Origin: CAMAVH01 sp036500145
GTDB lineage: Bacteria > Pseudomonadota > Alphaproteobacteria > SMXQ01
Direction of reading: 5' to 3'
Length of the DNA: 64,000 bases
NCBI GenBank assembly: GCA_036500145.1
Contig: DASYCO010000004.1
Span: forward strand, 1-64,000
The notes beneath the pieces are model-generated. The model had not been told where the DNA came from and ran no database searches. It was given only the letters and a program-made list of their open reading frames with translations. Positions 8,022-18,386 of the stretch are shown here, piece after piece. A program made the position numbers and the translations under genes. Position 1 is the stretch's first letter; every line of letters begins with the position of its first letter.

Positions 8022-9718
8022 GCGACATCGCGCCGGTCCGCGCCACGGTCGCCATCGCGACCGCCACGGCGCCTGCGACCGGCGCTGCGAGCGCCACGCC
8101 CGCGCTCGCCACCGGCCCGGGCAACGCCGTCCCGGCCGCCGTCACGCAGCTCGGCGTCGGCGCCGTCGTCAGCGGCACCGTCGTCGACCGCGGCGCACGC
8201 GGCCAAGTGACCATCCGCACCGACAACGGCACGCTCACCTTGCAGACGGCCCTGCCGCTGCGCATCGGCAGCGCCGTCACGCTGCAGATCCAGTCCCTCG
8301 GCGCCCAGAGCCAGTTCCTGATCCTCTCGGTCGACGGCCAGCCGCTCGCCGGCCAAGCCGTCGCCCTGCCGGTCACGGCCGGCAACCCGGCGCTTCTCGC
8401 GTCCGGCGGCAACGCCCAGACGCTTCCCGGGCAAGCCGCCGGCAACGCCGCAGCCAAGCCGCAAACGGCGGCCGACGCCGCCGGCCGCACCGTCGTCTCC
8501 TCCTCGACGTCCGCATCCGCGACCGCCGCCACCGGAACGGCCGCCCCCGTCCCGCCTCCGGCCTTGCGCCCCGGCGTCGTCCTGACCGGCCTGCTGACGG
8601 CTCCGCCGACGCTGACAGCTCCGCCAACCATGATGCAGCCAGCCACATTCCAGGCGGCACCACAGGCTCAGCCAAACGCCGCGCCGCTTCAGCCGCCGGC
8701 CCATGGCAGCTTCGCCGTCGGCGACAGCCTGCCCGTGCGCGTGCTTGGCCTGTCGCAGCCGCCGGCGCGCACAGGCCTCAGCATGGCGCTGCCCGACGCG
8801 CCGCTGCCGCGCGCCGTGGCGGAACTCCCCGCCACCGAAGACGCAGTGACCTTCACGGCGACCGTCGTCGCGCCCGCCGCCACGGCGGCCGACAAGGCCG
8901 CCGTCACCCTGCTGCGCACGCCCTTCGGCCTCATCAGCCTGCCGGTGCCGCCGCGCGAGCCGCCCGGCAGCCAGGTTCTTCTGGAATTGCTGCCGCCGCG
9001 CGACGCCGCGCCGCGCAGCGATCCCGCGGCCCTCGAGCTCAGCGCCGCGTCGCGCCGCCTCAGCGGCCTGACGCAGGACTGGCCCGCGCTGCGCGACGTC
9101 ATCGGCGCCCTGGAGGACAGCGCGCCGGAGATCGCGCAGCAGACGCTCGCCACCTCGATCCCGCGCGTCGGCCCCAGTCTCGCGGCCGGCATGCTCTTCT
9201 TCATCGCCGCGATGCGCAGCGGCAGCCTGCGCAACTGGATCGGCGATCAGGCCGTCGACAGCCTGGAACGCGCCGACCATGGCCCTCTGCTGGCCCGCCT
9301 GGCCGACGACGTCGCCAACCTGCCGCGCCTCGCCCAGGCGCAGCCGAACGGTTGGCAGACTCTGCTGCTGCCCGTCTACGATGGGGAAAGGCTGCGTCAG
9401 GTCCGCATGTCGATGCGCCGGTCGCGCAAGGACGAGAGCGGCGAGCGCAAGGACGGCGCGCGCTTCATCATCGAGGCGGAGCTGAGCCGGCTCGGGCCGT
9501 TCCAGCTCGACGGCCTCGTGCGGCTGCCGCAGTTCGACCTCGCGGTGCGTACGCGCGACAACCTGCCGCCCGAACTGCGCGCCAACATCGCCGAGATCTT
9601 CAATGACGCGCTGCAGGCGACGCGTCTCACCGGCGCCATCGCCTTCCAGGTGGCGCGCGAAGGCCGCCCCGGCCCGTTCGAGAACTGGCAGGCCTCCGGT
9701 CTCGGCGTCACGATCTGA
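8018..9718 (+). CDS. FliK-like flagellar hook-length control family protein
   Basis: This 566-residue protein starts at ATG 8018 inside the flhG stop (ATGA). It has an Ala/Pro-rich N-terminus, a small beta-rich segment at about residues 45-105 (VVSGTVVDRGARGQVTIRTD and following), a long low-complexity Ala/Thr/Pro linker, and a folded C-terminal region (about residues 340-566). The ending, with LSRLGPFQLDGLVRLPQ followed by LPPELRANIAEIF, resembles the C-terminal hook-control domain of FliK. FliK is a secreted ruler that switches export specificity when the hook is complete. The assignment is by pattern and neighbourhood, not by strong identity, so a related flagellar or type III accessory protein remains possible. 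Confidence 0.6.
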   Translation: MSDIAPVRATVAIATATAPATGAASATPALATGPGNAVPAAVTQLGVGAVVSGTVVDRGARGQVTIRTDNGTLTLQTALPLRIGSAVTLQIQSLGAQSQFLILSVDGQPLAGQAVALPVTAGNPALLASGGNAQTLPGQAAGNAAAKPQTAADAAGRTVVSSSTSASATAATGTAAPVPPPALRPGVVLTGLLTAPPTLTAPPTMMQPATFQAAPQAQPNAAPLQPPAHGSFAVGDSLPVRVLGLSQPPARTGLSMALPDAPLPRAVAELPATEDAVTFTATVVAPAATAADKAAVTLLRTPFGLISLPVPPREPPGSQVLLELLPPRDAAPRSDPAALELSAASRRLSGLTQDWPALRDVIGALEDSAPEIAQQTLATSIPRVGPSLAAGMLFFIAAMRSGSLRNWIGDQAVDSLERADHGPLLARLADDVANLPRLAQAQPNGWQTLLLPVYDGERLRQVRMSMRRSRKDESGERKDGARFIIEAELSRLGPFQLDGLVRLPQFDLAVRTRDNLPPELRANIAEIFNDALQATRLTGAIAFQVAREGRPGPFENWQASGLGVTI

Positions 9719-9782
9719 TCGAAGGCTGTGTCAGAGCGCCGTCGGCATTGAACTGCCACGGCACATTGTCCGAAGTCCGCCG

Positions 9783-10199
9783 CTACTTTTCGCTTCGGCT
9801 GTAGAGCGTCAAGCCGAGTTCGTCGAGCTGCGCCTGCTGCAGCCGCTTGGACTTCTCCGCCGCGTCACGCGCGCGGCGGGCTTTCACGATGTCGAATTTC
9901 TTCAGTTCGCGGAAGGCCTCGGCGACGTCGTCGAGCGCATGGCGGATCTGGCCTTCGACTTCCGCCAGCGACTTGTTGAGGGTCTCGCGCCGGACGATCA
10001 CGGCATTGGCGTAGTGGCCATAGGTGATCACGGCCTCGGCCGAAGTCGCCGCGATGCGCTGCTCGGCGGCCAGCTCCTGCTCCAGCATCGTCATCTGCTC
10101 GCGCAGGCGCGACGCCAGGCGCTCCAGCTCGGCCAGGGCCTGGCGCTTCTCGTCGAGCCGCCACTTGTTCAGCCGGATCAGCCCGTCGAGCCCGTTCAT
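9783..10199 (-). CDS. fliJ: Flagellar export protein FliJ
   Basis: FliJ is the small coiled-coil stalk that inserts into the FliI hexamer and contacts FlhA. The 138-residue protein is almost wholly helical, with heptad-like runs of Leu, Ala, Glu and Arg ([15 protein letters not shown], then [19 protein letters not shown]) and no Gly or Pro in its central part. That is the usual FliJ composition and length. ATG 10199 overlaps the fliI stop by 4 bp, so the two are translated together. It runs convergent to the FliK-like gene, whose stop lies 64 bp away. Confidence 0.88.
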   Translation of the reverse strand: MNGLDGLIRLNKWRLDEKRQALAELERLASRLREQMTMLEQELAAEQRIAATSAEAVITYGHYANAVIVRRETLNKSLAEVEGQIRHALDDVAEAFRELKKFDIVKARRARDAAEKSKRLQQAQLDELGLTLYSRSEK

Positions 10200-11629
10200 G
10201 CGGCGCCGCCTTGCAGGATGGCGGCGAGCTGGGCGTAGCCGCCCGGCAGGTCGGCGCGCTCGTTGCGCGGCTGCTTGAGGAAGCCGTCGAGCGCCGGATA
10301 GTAGCGGATCGCCTCGTCGGTCTTCGGATCGCTGCCGTGGCGGTAGGCGCCGAGGCGGATCATCTCGGCCATGTCCTCGTAGCCCGACAGCAGCTCGCGC
10401 GCACGGCTGACGAGCTTGTTCTCGTCTTCCGTGTTGCAGTTGGGCATGGCGCGCGACAGGCTGCGCAGCAGGTTGATCGCCGGATAGCGGCCGCGCTCCG
10501 CGATGGCGCGTTCCAGCACGATGTGGCCGTCGAGGATGCCGCGCACCGCGTCGGCGATCGGCTCGTTATGGTCGTCGCCGTCCACCAGAACGGTGAACAG
10601 GCCGGTGATGTTGCCCTGGCCATGCAGGCCGGGGCCGGCGCGCTCCAGCAGCTTCGGCAGCTCGGCGAAGACGGTGGGGGTGTAGCCCTTGCTGGTCGGC
10701 GGCTCGCCGGCGGACAGGCCGATCTCGCGCTGCGCCATGGCGAAGCGCGTCACGCTGTCCATCATGCAGAGCACGTCGGAGCCGAGGTCGCGGAAATACT
10801 CCGCCATCGACAGGGTCATGTAGGCCGCCTGGCGGCGCATCAGCGGCGATTCGTCGGAGGTGGCGACGACCACGACGCTGCGGGCGAGGCCGGCCTCGCC
10901 GAGCTCGTCGGTGATGAACTCCTGCACTTCGCGGCCGCGCTCGCCGATCAGGCCGATGACGCTGACGTCGGCGGCGGTGTAGCGCGCGATCATGCCGAGC
11001 AGCACGGACTTGCCGACGCCGGAACCGGCGAAGATGCCCATGCGCTGGCCACGGCAGCAGGACAGGAAAGTGTTGAGGGCGCGCACGCCGAGGTCGATCT
11101 TGCCCTGCACGCGCTGGCGCGCGTGGGCCTGCGGCGGGGCGTTCTTCAGCGGATAGACCACGTCGCCTTCCGGCAGCGGGCCCTTGCCGTCGATCGGCTC
11201 GCCCATGGCGTTGATGACGCGGCCGAGCCAGGCCTTCGTCGGGCGCACGACCGGCGCCGCGTCGATCACGTCGGCCTTGCAGCCGAGGCCGACGCCTTCA
11301 AGCGCGCCGAACGGCATGAGCAGCGCGCGGCCGTCGCGGAAGCCGACGACTTCGCAGTTCAATTGACGGTCGCCGCGCGCGGCGACTTGGCAGCGGTCGC
11401 CGACCGACAGGCGGCGCTGGACGCCGCCGACCTCGACCAGCATCCCCTGGATGGCCGTGACCCGGCCATAGAGGTTGCAGTCGGAAATCTGGTTGATGTT
11501 GGCGAGCAGGACGTTGAGCGCGTCGGGCAAGGCGGAGATCCGGTCTGTCGCGAGAGGTCTGTGGATAACTTTTGTGCCGGCCCGCGCGTCGCACCCTAGA
11601 TACGGGGGTCCAGCGCGGCGTGACCCCAT
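10196..11629 (-). CDS. fliI: Flagellum-specific ATPase FliI
   Basis: FliI is the F1-beta-like ATPase that energises substrate delivery to the flagellar export gate. It shows Walker [12 protein letters not shown], the type III ATPase signature region [23 protein letters not shown] (in parts) and the Walker [17 protein letters not shown]. The first in-frame ATG is at 11629 and gives 477 residues, but it has no Shine-Dalgarno sequence and its first 30 residues look unlike the family. A TTG at 11530 would give about 444 residues, the usual FliI length, so the true start may lie there. The gene is divergent from ctrA and overlaps fliJ by 4 bp. Confidence 0.95.
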   Translation of the reverse strand: MGSRRAGPPYLGCDARAGTKVIHRPLATDRISALPDALNVLLANINQISDCNLYGRVTAIQGMLVEVGGVQRRLSVGDRCQVAARGDRQLNCEVVGFRDGRALLMPFGALEGVGLGCKADVIDAAPVVRPTKAWLGRVINAMGEPIDGKGPLPEGDVVYPLKNAPPQAHARQRVQGKIDLGVRALNTFLSCCRGQRMGIFAGSGVGKSVLLGMIARYTAADVSVIGLIGERGREVQEFITDELGEAGLARSVVVVATSDESPLMRRQAAYMTLSMAEYFRDLGSDVLCMMDSVTRFAMAQREIGLSAGEPPTSKGYTPTVFAELPKLLERAGPGLHGQGNITGLFTVLVDGDDHNEPIADAVRGILDGHIVLERAIAERGRYPAINLLRSLSRAMPNCNTEDENKLVSRARELLSGYEDMAEMIRLGAYRHGSDPKTDEAIRYYPALDGFLKQPRNERADLPGGYAQLAAILQGGAA

Positions 11630-11669
11630 AATGTCGTTAACTGCTTAAAATTCGATAAAGCCGCGGCGC

Positions 11670-11674
11670 GAATC
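11670..11674. promoter_or_regulatory. GANTC (CcrM methylation) site upstream of ctrA
   Basis: GAATC lies in the intergenic region about 150 bp before the ctrA start. A second GANTC (GACTC, 11804-11808) lies 13 bp before the ATG. In Caulobacter a GANTC site in the ctrA P1 promoter couples transcription to passage of the replication fork. The same use here is inference. Confidence 0.5.
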
Positions 11675-11705
11675 TTGCGCGGCCTGCGAAACGGTCACCT
11701 GCGAG

Positions 11706-11728
11706 AAAGGCCGATAAAATCGGCCTTT
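11706..11728. repeat. Perfect 10-bp inverted repeat upstream of ctrA
   Basis: AAAGGCCGAT (11706-11715) is separated by AAA from its exact inverse ATCGGCCTTT (11719-11728). It lies between the divergent fliI and ctrA genes and upstream of the predicted ctrA -35 box, so it is more likely an operator or DNA structure than a terminator. Confidence 0.6.
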
Positions 11729-11732
11729 GACG

Positions 11733-11750
11733 AACCTTTAAGTAAAGGTT
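11733..11750. repeat. Second perfect inverted repeat upstream of ctrA
   Basis: AACCTTT (11733-11739) and AAAGGTT (11744-11750) flank AAGT and begin 5 bp after the previous palindrome. The site contains a TTAA half-site (11738-11741), the core of the CtrA box, but no pair with the canonical seven-base spacing occurs in this region. Confidence 0.55.
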
Positions 11751-11758
11751 TTGTTAAC

Positions 11759-11787
11759 TTGAACCTCCCCATAATGGCTTCTATGGT
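11759..11787 (+). promoter_or_regulatory. Predicted ctrA promoter
   Basis: TTGAAC (11759-11764) and TATGGT (11782-11787) are separated by 17 bp, and each matches the sigma-70 consensus at four of six positions. TTAA half-sites overlap the upstream edge (11754-11757) and the -10 edge (11787-11790), which would allow autoregulation by CtrA. The predicted transcription start is near 11794. Confidence 0.4.
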
Positions 11788-11821
11788 TAATACCCACTGA
11801 AGAGACTCGGGGGAGCCAGTC

Positions 11822-12550
11822 ATGCGTGTTTTGCTGATTGAGGACGATAGCGCTACGGCGAAGAGCATCGAACTGATGCTGAAGTCGGAAGGCTTTGTGG
11901 TGGATTGCACGGATCTCGGCGAAGACGGCCTCGAGATCGGCAAGCTTTACGATTACGACCTGATGCTGCTCGACCTCATGCTCCCGGACATTGACGGGTA
12001 TGAAGTTCTGCGTCGTCTGCGCGCGGCGCGCATCAACACGCCTGTCCTGATCCTCTCGGGGCTCACCGAGCCCGACAAGAAGATCAAGGGCCTCGGCTTC
12101 GGCGCCGACGACTACCTGACCAAGCCGTTCGACAAGGGCGAGCTGATCGCGCGCATCCACGCCATCATCCGCCGTTCCAAGGGCCATTCCGAATCGGTCA
12201 TCCGCACCGGCCGCCTCGTCGTCAACCTCGACGCGCGCACGGTCGAAGTGGACAGCCAGCCCCTGCACCTGACGGGCAAGGAATACGGCATCCTCGAGCT
12301 GCTCTCTCTGCGCAAGGGCACCACGCTGACCAAGGAGATGTTCCTGAACCATCTCTACGGCGGCATGGACGAGCCCGAGCTGAAGATCATCGACGTCTTC
12401 ATCTGCAAGCTGCGCAAGAAGCTCGCCACCGCGACCAACGGCGACAACTACATCGAGACGGTCTGGGGCCGCGGCTACGTGCTGCGCGACCCGAACGAAG
12501 ACCCCCGCCTCTCGGCGACCGAGCCTGCCGCGGTCGGCACGCCCGCCTAA
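11822..12550 (+). CDS. ctrA: Cell-cycle response regulator CtrA
   Basis: CtrA is an OmpR-family response regulator that, in alphaproteobacteria, controls flagellar, motility and cell-cycle genes. The 242-residue protein has a receiver domain with the acidic pair at 8-9, the phosphoacceptor D51 ([15 protein letters not shown]) and [20 protein letters not shown] at its end. A winged-helix DNA-binding domain follows ([17 protein letters not shown], then [13 protein letters not shown]). D51 is the same position as in Caulobacter CtrA. A GGGGGA ribosome-binding site lies just upstream of ATG 11822. The gene is divergent from fliI and convergent with chpT. Confidence 0.96.
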   Translation: MRVLLIEDDSATAKSIELMLKSEGFVVDCTDLGEDGLEIGKLYDYDLMLLDLMLPDIDGYEVLRRLRAARINTPVLILSGLTEPDKKIKGLGFGADDYLTKPFDKGELIARIHAIIRRSKGHSESVIRTGRLVVNLDARTVEVDSQPLHLTGKEYGILELLSLRKGTTLTKEMFLNHLYGGMDEPELKIIDVFICKLRKKLATATNGDNYIETVWGRGYVLRDPNEDPRLSATEPAAVGTPA

Positions 12551-12566
12551 GGGTCTTCCGCCAAAA

Positions 12567-13214
12567 CTAGCTCGCGACCGGAATCAGGCATTCCAGCCTG
12601 ATTCCGCCTGGTGCCGGCGCGGCGGCGATTCGCCCGCCGATCTCCTGCGCCAGCAAGGCGGCATAGGCCGCCGGCGCCGTCTTCGCCGTCAAATCCTCCG
12701 GTTTCGCCTGCCCGCCCAAAGCCACCGCCATGTCGGCGGCCAGCGCCGCGCGCGCGCCCTCGGCCTCGGCCTGCCAGAGCAGGCCGCCCGGCACGGCCGT
12801 GCCGTTCACCGACAGGCGGCCGGCGCCGCCCAGGCAGTCGAGCGCCACCAAGCCCAGCAGAACCATGATCTTGCTGCCCTGGCGCGGCAGGCGGCCGCCC
12901 CCCCCTTCCGGCCAGTTCACCGTCACCCGTTCGCCGACCGGCAGGTCGAGGAGCGCGGCCCGGGCTTCGGCGACGCCAGCCTCGGCGCCCGACGGCAGCC
13001 GTCCGGATCCGAAGGCCAGGCGGAAGAACTGCAGTCTGCGCGCCGCTTCCTTGGCGCTCGTCGCCACCAGCGCCATCGCCTCGCCGCCCGGATCCTCGCC
13101 GAGTTCCGCGATCAGCTCGATCCCGTTGTTGACCGCGCTGACCGGGCTGATCAGGTCATGGCAGAGGCGGGCGTTCAGCAATTCGATGAGGCGGCCTTCG
13201 AGCGTCTGGTCCAT
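12567..13214 (-). CDS. chpT: Histidine phosphotransferase ChpT
   Basis: ChpT passes phosphate from the hybrid kinase CckA to CtrA and CpdR. The 215-residue protein begins with the dimerisation and phosphotransfer helix carrying the target His at position 19 (NARLCHDLISPVSAVNNG). This is followed by a degenerate HATPase-like fold that lacks the N, G1 and G2 ATP-binding boxes, as expected for the family. It converges on ctrA with 16 bp between the stops, placing donor and acceptor side by side. cckA is not in the window. Confidence 0.92.
   Translation of the reverse strand: MDQTLEGRLIELLNARLCHDLISPVSAVNNGIELIAELGEDPGGEAMALVATSAKEAARRLQFFRLAFGSGRLPSGAEAGVAEARAALLDLPVGERVTVNWPEGGGGRLPRQGSKIMVLLGLVALDCLGGAGRLSVNGTAVPGGLLWQAEAEGARAALAADMAVALGGQAKPEDLTAKTAPAAYAALLAQEIGGRIAAAPAPGGIRLECLIPVAS
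12580..12605. terminator. Hairpin between ctrA and chpT, inside the chpT 3' end
   Basis: GGAATCAGGC (12580-12589) and GCCTGATTCC (12596-12605) form a perfect 10-bp stem with a six-base loop, 30 bp after the ctrA stop. No T-tract follows, so it could slow or stop ctrA transcription only as a structured end. It is coding sequence of chpT on the other strand. Confidence 0.4.
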
Positions 13215-13392
13215 GACATCCGCGGCCGGCGGCCGCCCCTAGGCGAATGAGGAAAAAAAGCCGCCGATTTCGGGAACTTGGCGGCAGCGCGCTAAACTGC
13301 CGCAGCCGCGCCAGAATGACAATCGCTCAAGGAAGCCAAAGCATTAAACTCTGTCGCCCGCCGACCAATTCCGCCAGCCAAGGCCGATTCCG

Positions 13393-13596
13393 ATGAGCAG
13401 CGCCGCCGACCTGACCCCAGGCACCTATGTCCGCCACCCCGACCACCCGGAATGGGGAATCGGCCAAATTCAGTCGGCCGTCGGCATGCGTGTCACGGTC
13501 AATTTCGAGAACATGGGCAAGCAGCTGATGAACGCCGCGGTCATTAACCTTGTCGTGCTGCGCGACGACGAGATCGACGACGGCAAGATTGGTTAA
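13393..13596 (+). CDS. DUF3553 small protein
   Basis: This 67-residue protein consists of one small beta-rich domain with YVRHPDHPEWGIGQIQS at residues 14-30 and VTVNFENMGKQLMN after it. It matches the alphaproteobacterial DUF3553 family, which resembles the SH3/tudor-like tail of UvrD helicases and CarD-type proteins. These often contact RNA polymerase, but no function is established for the stand-alone form. It follows chpT (divergent, 178 bp gap) and precedes a PAS kinase. Confidence 0.8.
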   Translation: MSSAADLTPGTYVRHPDHPEWGIGQIQSAVGMRVTVNFENMGKQLMNAAVINLVVLRDDEIDDGKIG

Positions 13597-13847
13597 CGCC
13601 GATATTTACGGGGTTTTTCGTCGGTCGATCTTGACGCCTTAAGGCACATCTATAAATTGACGCAAATTCCGTCGATTTGACCATGCTTGGTCACGAGTGC
13701 TTGCATAAGCCGGGGAACGAACATGTTGAGCGGGAACACGGGGCCGACGTCGTCGGTCGCGGTGAAAGGCGCATCCTGGCGTCTGTGCCGGCTCGCCTTC
13801 GCGATGCGGCTCTCCCACTTGCCGGCTTTCTCCCATGAGCCGCGCGC

Positions 13848-15527
<1,680 letters not shown>

Positions 15528-15613
15528 TCCGGGCTTTTGGGGCCGTTTCCTGGCGGTGACTCCCGCTCAATCGCTCGTTTGAAGTGCGGGCCATCCGACC
15601 TAATATATAAGCC

Positions 15614-16603
15614 ATGATCGACCCGTTCGGCCGCCACATCACCTATCTCCGCGTCTCCGTGACTGACCGCTGCGACTTTCGCTGCGTCTATTGCATGGCG
15701 GAGGACATGACGTTCCTGCCCAAGGCCGAGGTTCTCACGCTCGAGGAACTCGACCGCCTGTGCAGCGCCTTCGTGCGCCATGGCGTCCGCAAGCTGCGCC
15801 TGACCGGCGGCGAGCCGCTGGTGCGCAAGAACATCATGACCCTGGTCGATTCGCTTGGCCGCCACCTCAAGACCGGCGCGCTCGACGAACTCACCTTGAC
15901 GACCAACGGCTCGCAGCTCGCCAAGCATGCCGAAGGACTGGCCCGCGCCGGCGTCAAGCGCGTCAACGTCTCCGTCGATTCGCTCGACCCGGAGCGCTTC
16001 CGCCGCATCACGCGCCTGGGCGACCTCGGCGCCGTCATGGAAGGACTCCGCGCCGCCAAGGATGCCGGCCTCAAGGTCAAGATCAACGCCGTGGCGCTGC
16101 GCGGCGTGAACGAGGACGAATACGACGAGATGATCGCCTGGTGCGGCCGCGAGGGCTTCACCCTGACCTTGATCGAGACCATGCCGCTCGGCGAGATCGA
16201 CCAGGACCGCACCGACCAGTACCTGCCGCTGTCGCTCGTGCGCACGCGCCTGCAGCGCCGCTGGACGCTCGACGAAAGCGACTACCGCACCGGCGGCCCC
16301 GCGCGCTACGCGCGCGTCGCCGAGACCGGCGGCCTCATCGGCTTCATCACGCCGCTGACCCACAACTTCTGCGAATCCTGCAACCGCGTGCGGCTCACCT
16401 GCACCGGCACGCTCTACATGTGCCTCGGCCAGGACGACGCCGCCGACCTGCGTGCGCCATTGCGCGCCGGCGCGAGCGACACGATGCTGGACGCGGCGAT
16501 CCACGAGGCCATCGCGCGCAAGCCGAAGGGCCACGACTTCATCATCGACCGCCGCCACGAGAAGCCAGCGCTGACGCGCCACATGAGCGTCACCGGCGGC
16601 TGA
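15614..16603 (+). CDS. moaA: GTP 3',8-cyclase MoaA (molybdenum cofactor synthesis)
   Basis: MoaA is a radical-SAM enzyme that converts GTP to 3',8-cyclo-7,8-dihydro-GTP, the first step of molybdopterin synthesis. The 329-residue protein has the N-terminal cluster motif with C20, C24 and C27 ([15 protein letters not shown]), the SAM-binding [11 protein letters not shown], and the C-terminal second-cluster cysteines near 253, 256 and 270 ([15 protein letters not shown]). It ends in Gly-Gly as functional MoaA proteins do. It stands alone; no other moa genes are nearby. It converges with the ABC permease gene, with a gap of 7 bp and no visible terminator. Confidence 0.97.
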   Translation: MIDPFGRHITYLRVSVTDRCDFRCVYCMAEDMTFLPKAEVLTLEELDRLCSAFVRHGVRKLRLTGGEPLVRKNIMTLVDSLGRHLKTGALDELTLTTNGSQLAKHAEGLARAGVKRVNVSVDSLDPERFRRITRLGDLGAVMEGLRAAKDAGLKVKINAVALRGVNEDEYDEMIAWCGREGFTLTLIETMPLGEIDQDRTDQYLPLSLVRTRLQRRWTLDESDYRTGGPARYARVAETGGLIGFITPLTHNFCESCNRVRLTCTGTLYMCLGQDDAADLRAPLRAGASDTMLDAAIHEAIARKPKGHDFIIDRRHEKPALTRHMSVTGG

Positions 16604-16610
16604 GCCTTCG

Positions 16611-18386
16611 TCAGGGCTTCGACGCGTCCTGCATCTGCACGCCGCGCCCGAAGCCGAACACGCGCAAGGCCAGCGTCAGGACGAGCAGCACCAGCATCAT
16701 CATGGTGCCGATGGCCCCGACGGGGCCGATCAGGCCGTCGTCCCACATGTTCCATATCGCCGCAGCCAAGACCGTGTTGTCTTGCCCTTCGGCCAGCATC
16801 AGCGGCAGGCCGGCTGCGCGGACCACGTGCAGAACCGTCCAGATCAGGATGCCGACAAGCGCCGGCATCAGCAGCGGGCAGAACACGCGCAGCATGACGC
16901 GCCATTGACGCGCGCCGCTGACCTGGGCAGCCTCCTCCAGGTCTTTGTGAATCTGCATGATCGCGGAATTCATCGCCCGCGTGCCGTAGGACATGTAGCC
17001 GATGACGAAGGCGATCACGATCGACCAGAGAGAGCCGAACAGGCTCATGCCGGCCTTGTCCGCCTGCAGGAAGACCCAGAGCAGCGCCAGGCCCATCACC
17101 ATTCCGGGAATCGAATGGGGAATGAAGGCGAACTGGTCGAGCAGCTTGCGCCCCCAGAACTTGCTGCGGACGACGACGAGCGAGACGAGGAACGAGACGA
17201 CGATCGTGCCCGCCGCGGTGGCCAAGGTCACGATCACCGTGTTCCACAGGATGACGCCGAGGGATTCGTTGCTGAATATCTTGAGATAGTTCGTCCAGGA
17301 GAACGTCGCCAAGGCCTTGGCCGAAGGCACCTGCAGGAACGGCAGAAAGGAGACGTAGGCCAGCACGAGGAAGGGAATGACGATGGAGACGGCCAGGAAC
17401 AGCACAACGAAGGCGAAGGCGGGCCAGCGCCAGGCCCCGAGATCGATGACCTTCGGCCTGTAGCCTTTCCCCGTGATGATCGTATAGCGCTCGGACCGCG
17501 AGATGACTCGGCTGTAGAGATAAGTCGCCGCGATGGCGACGACGAGGTAGACCACGCCGAGGGCGTTGGCGTCGCCGTAGGCCGGCAGCGACGAAGCCGA
17601 ATGGAGGGCGTTGTAGATCTTCGTGCTGAAGACGAAGATGCCCGACGGCAGGCCGAGGATGCCGGGCACCTCGAAGCCTTCGAGCGCGCTCGTGAACTGG
17701 TAGATGCCCACCGCGACGAGCCCCGGGGCCATGAGCCGCAGGGTGACCTTGCGCAGCATCGAGACCGGCTTGGCGCCCGACATCGCTGCTGCCTCCTCTA
17801 GCGACGGGTCCATGCTGCGCAGCAACGGCACCAGCATCAGGAATGCCGTCGGCACCATGCGGAGGCCCTCGATGACGACCATGCCGCTCAGGCTGTAGAC
17901 GTTGAACGGCGGGCTCTCCAGGCCGAAGCTGGTCATCAGTATCTTGTTGAAGAACCCGATGCGCGGGCTGGCGAGCAGCACCCAGGCCATGGCCTGCAGC
18001 ATGCCGGGCATCGCCAGCGTCATCGGCACGCCGGCGTAGACCCAGACCTTGAAGGGCAGGTTCGTGCGCTCGACGAGCCAGGCCAGCACAGTCGCGCAGG
18101 CAAGCCCGACGGCCGTGCTGCCGGTCGCGAACCACAGCGTGTTGGCGAAGACGCCGTAAGTGCCGCGGTCGCTCCAGACCTTGACGTAGTTGTCCAAGGT
18201 CAGCGTCCAGAGCGAGAACTCCGACGGCATGCGCGCCTTGCTGAAGCTGCCCAGCACCAGGAACAGCACAGGCGTCAGCACCATGAGCAGGACGACGAGC
18301 AGCACCGCATGGTGCCAGATCGCCGTGCCGCGAATCTTCGGCAGCGCAAACCTGGCCCGGTAGAACTCCGGCAGGGCCAGGGTCAT
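16611..18386 (-). CDS. Fused two-domain ABC transporter permease (Fe3+/FbpB type)
   Basis: The 591-residue membrane protein has about twelve hydrophobic segments in two halves. Each half carries an EAA-type motif that contacts the ATPase: LEEAAAMSGAKPVSMLRKVTL in parts near residue 196, and LEEAAQVSGARQWRVMLRV near residue 489. This duplicated layout is typical of FbpB/ThiP-like permeases. It is the last gene of a minus-strand operon after the binding protein and the Rieske oxygenase, and its ATG overlaps the oxygenase stop by 4 bp. No ATP-binding subunit gene lies in the window. Given the neighbours, the substrate is more likely an organic acid than iron, but that is inference. Confidence 0.88.
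   Translation of the reverse strand: MTLALPEFYRARFALPKIRGTAIWHHAVLLVVLLMVLTPVLFLVLGSFSKARMPSEFSLWTLTLDNYVKVWSDRGTYGVFANTLWFATGSTAVGLACATVLAWLVERTNLPFKVWVYAGVPMTLAMPGMLQAMAWVLLASPRIGFFNKILMTSFGLESPPFNVYSLSGMVVIEGLRMVPTAFLMLVPLLRSMDPSLEEAAAMSGAKPVSMLRKVTLRLMAPGLVAVGIYQFTSALEGFEVPGILGLPSGIFVFSTKIYNALHSASSLPAYGDANALGVVYLVVAIAATYLYSRVISRSERYTIITGKGYRPKVIDLGAWRWPAFAFVVLFLAVSIVIPFLVLAYVSFLPFLQVPSAKALATFSWTNYLKIFSNESLGVILWNTVIVTLATAAGTIVVSFLVSLVVVRSKFWGRKLLDQFAFIPHSIPGMVMGLALLWVFLQADKAGMSLFGSLWSIVIAFVIGYMSYGTRAMNSAIMQIHKDLEEAAQVSGARQWRVMLRVFCPLLMPALVGILIWTVLHVVRAAGLPLMLAEGQDNTVLAAAIWNMWDDGLIGPVGAIGTMMMLVLLVLTLALRVFGFGRGVQMQDASKP

Noticed and set aside
11560..11568. Perfect DnaA box (TGTGGATAA), with another (TTATCCACA) at 52708-52716, as signs of a replication origin
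   Set aside because: Two single 9-mers in 64 kb on two strands are close to chance, and neither lies in an AT-rich stretch with further boxes.
11706..11750. The two inverted repeats as transcription terminators
   Set aside because: They lie between divergent genes and upstream of the predicted ctrA promoter, with no transcript to end, and lack a proper T-run.
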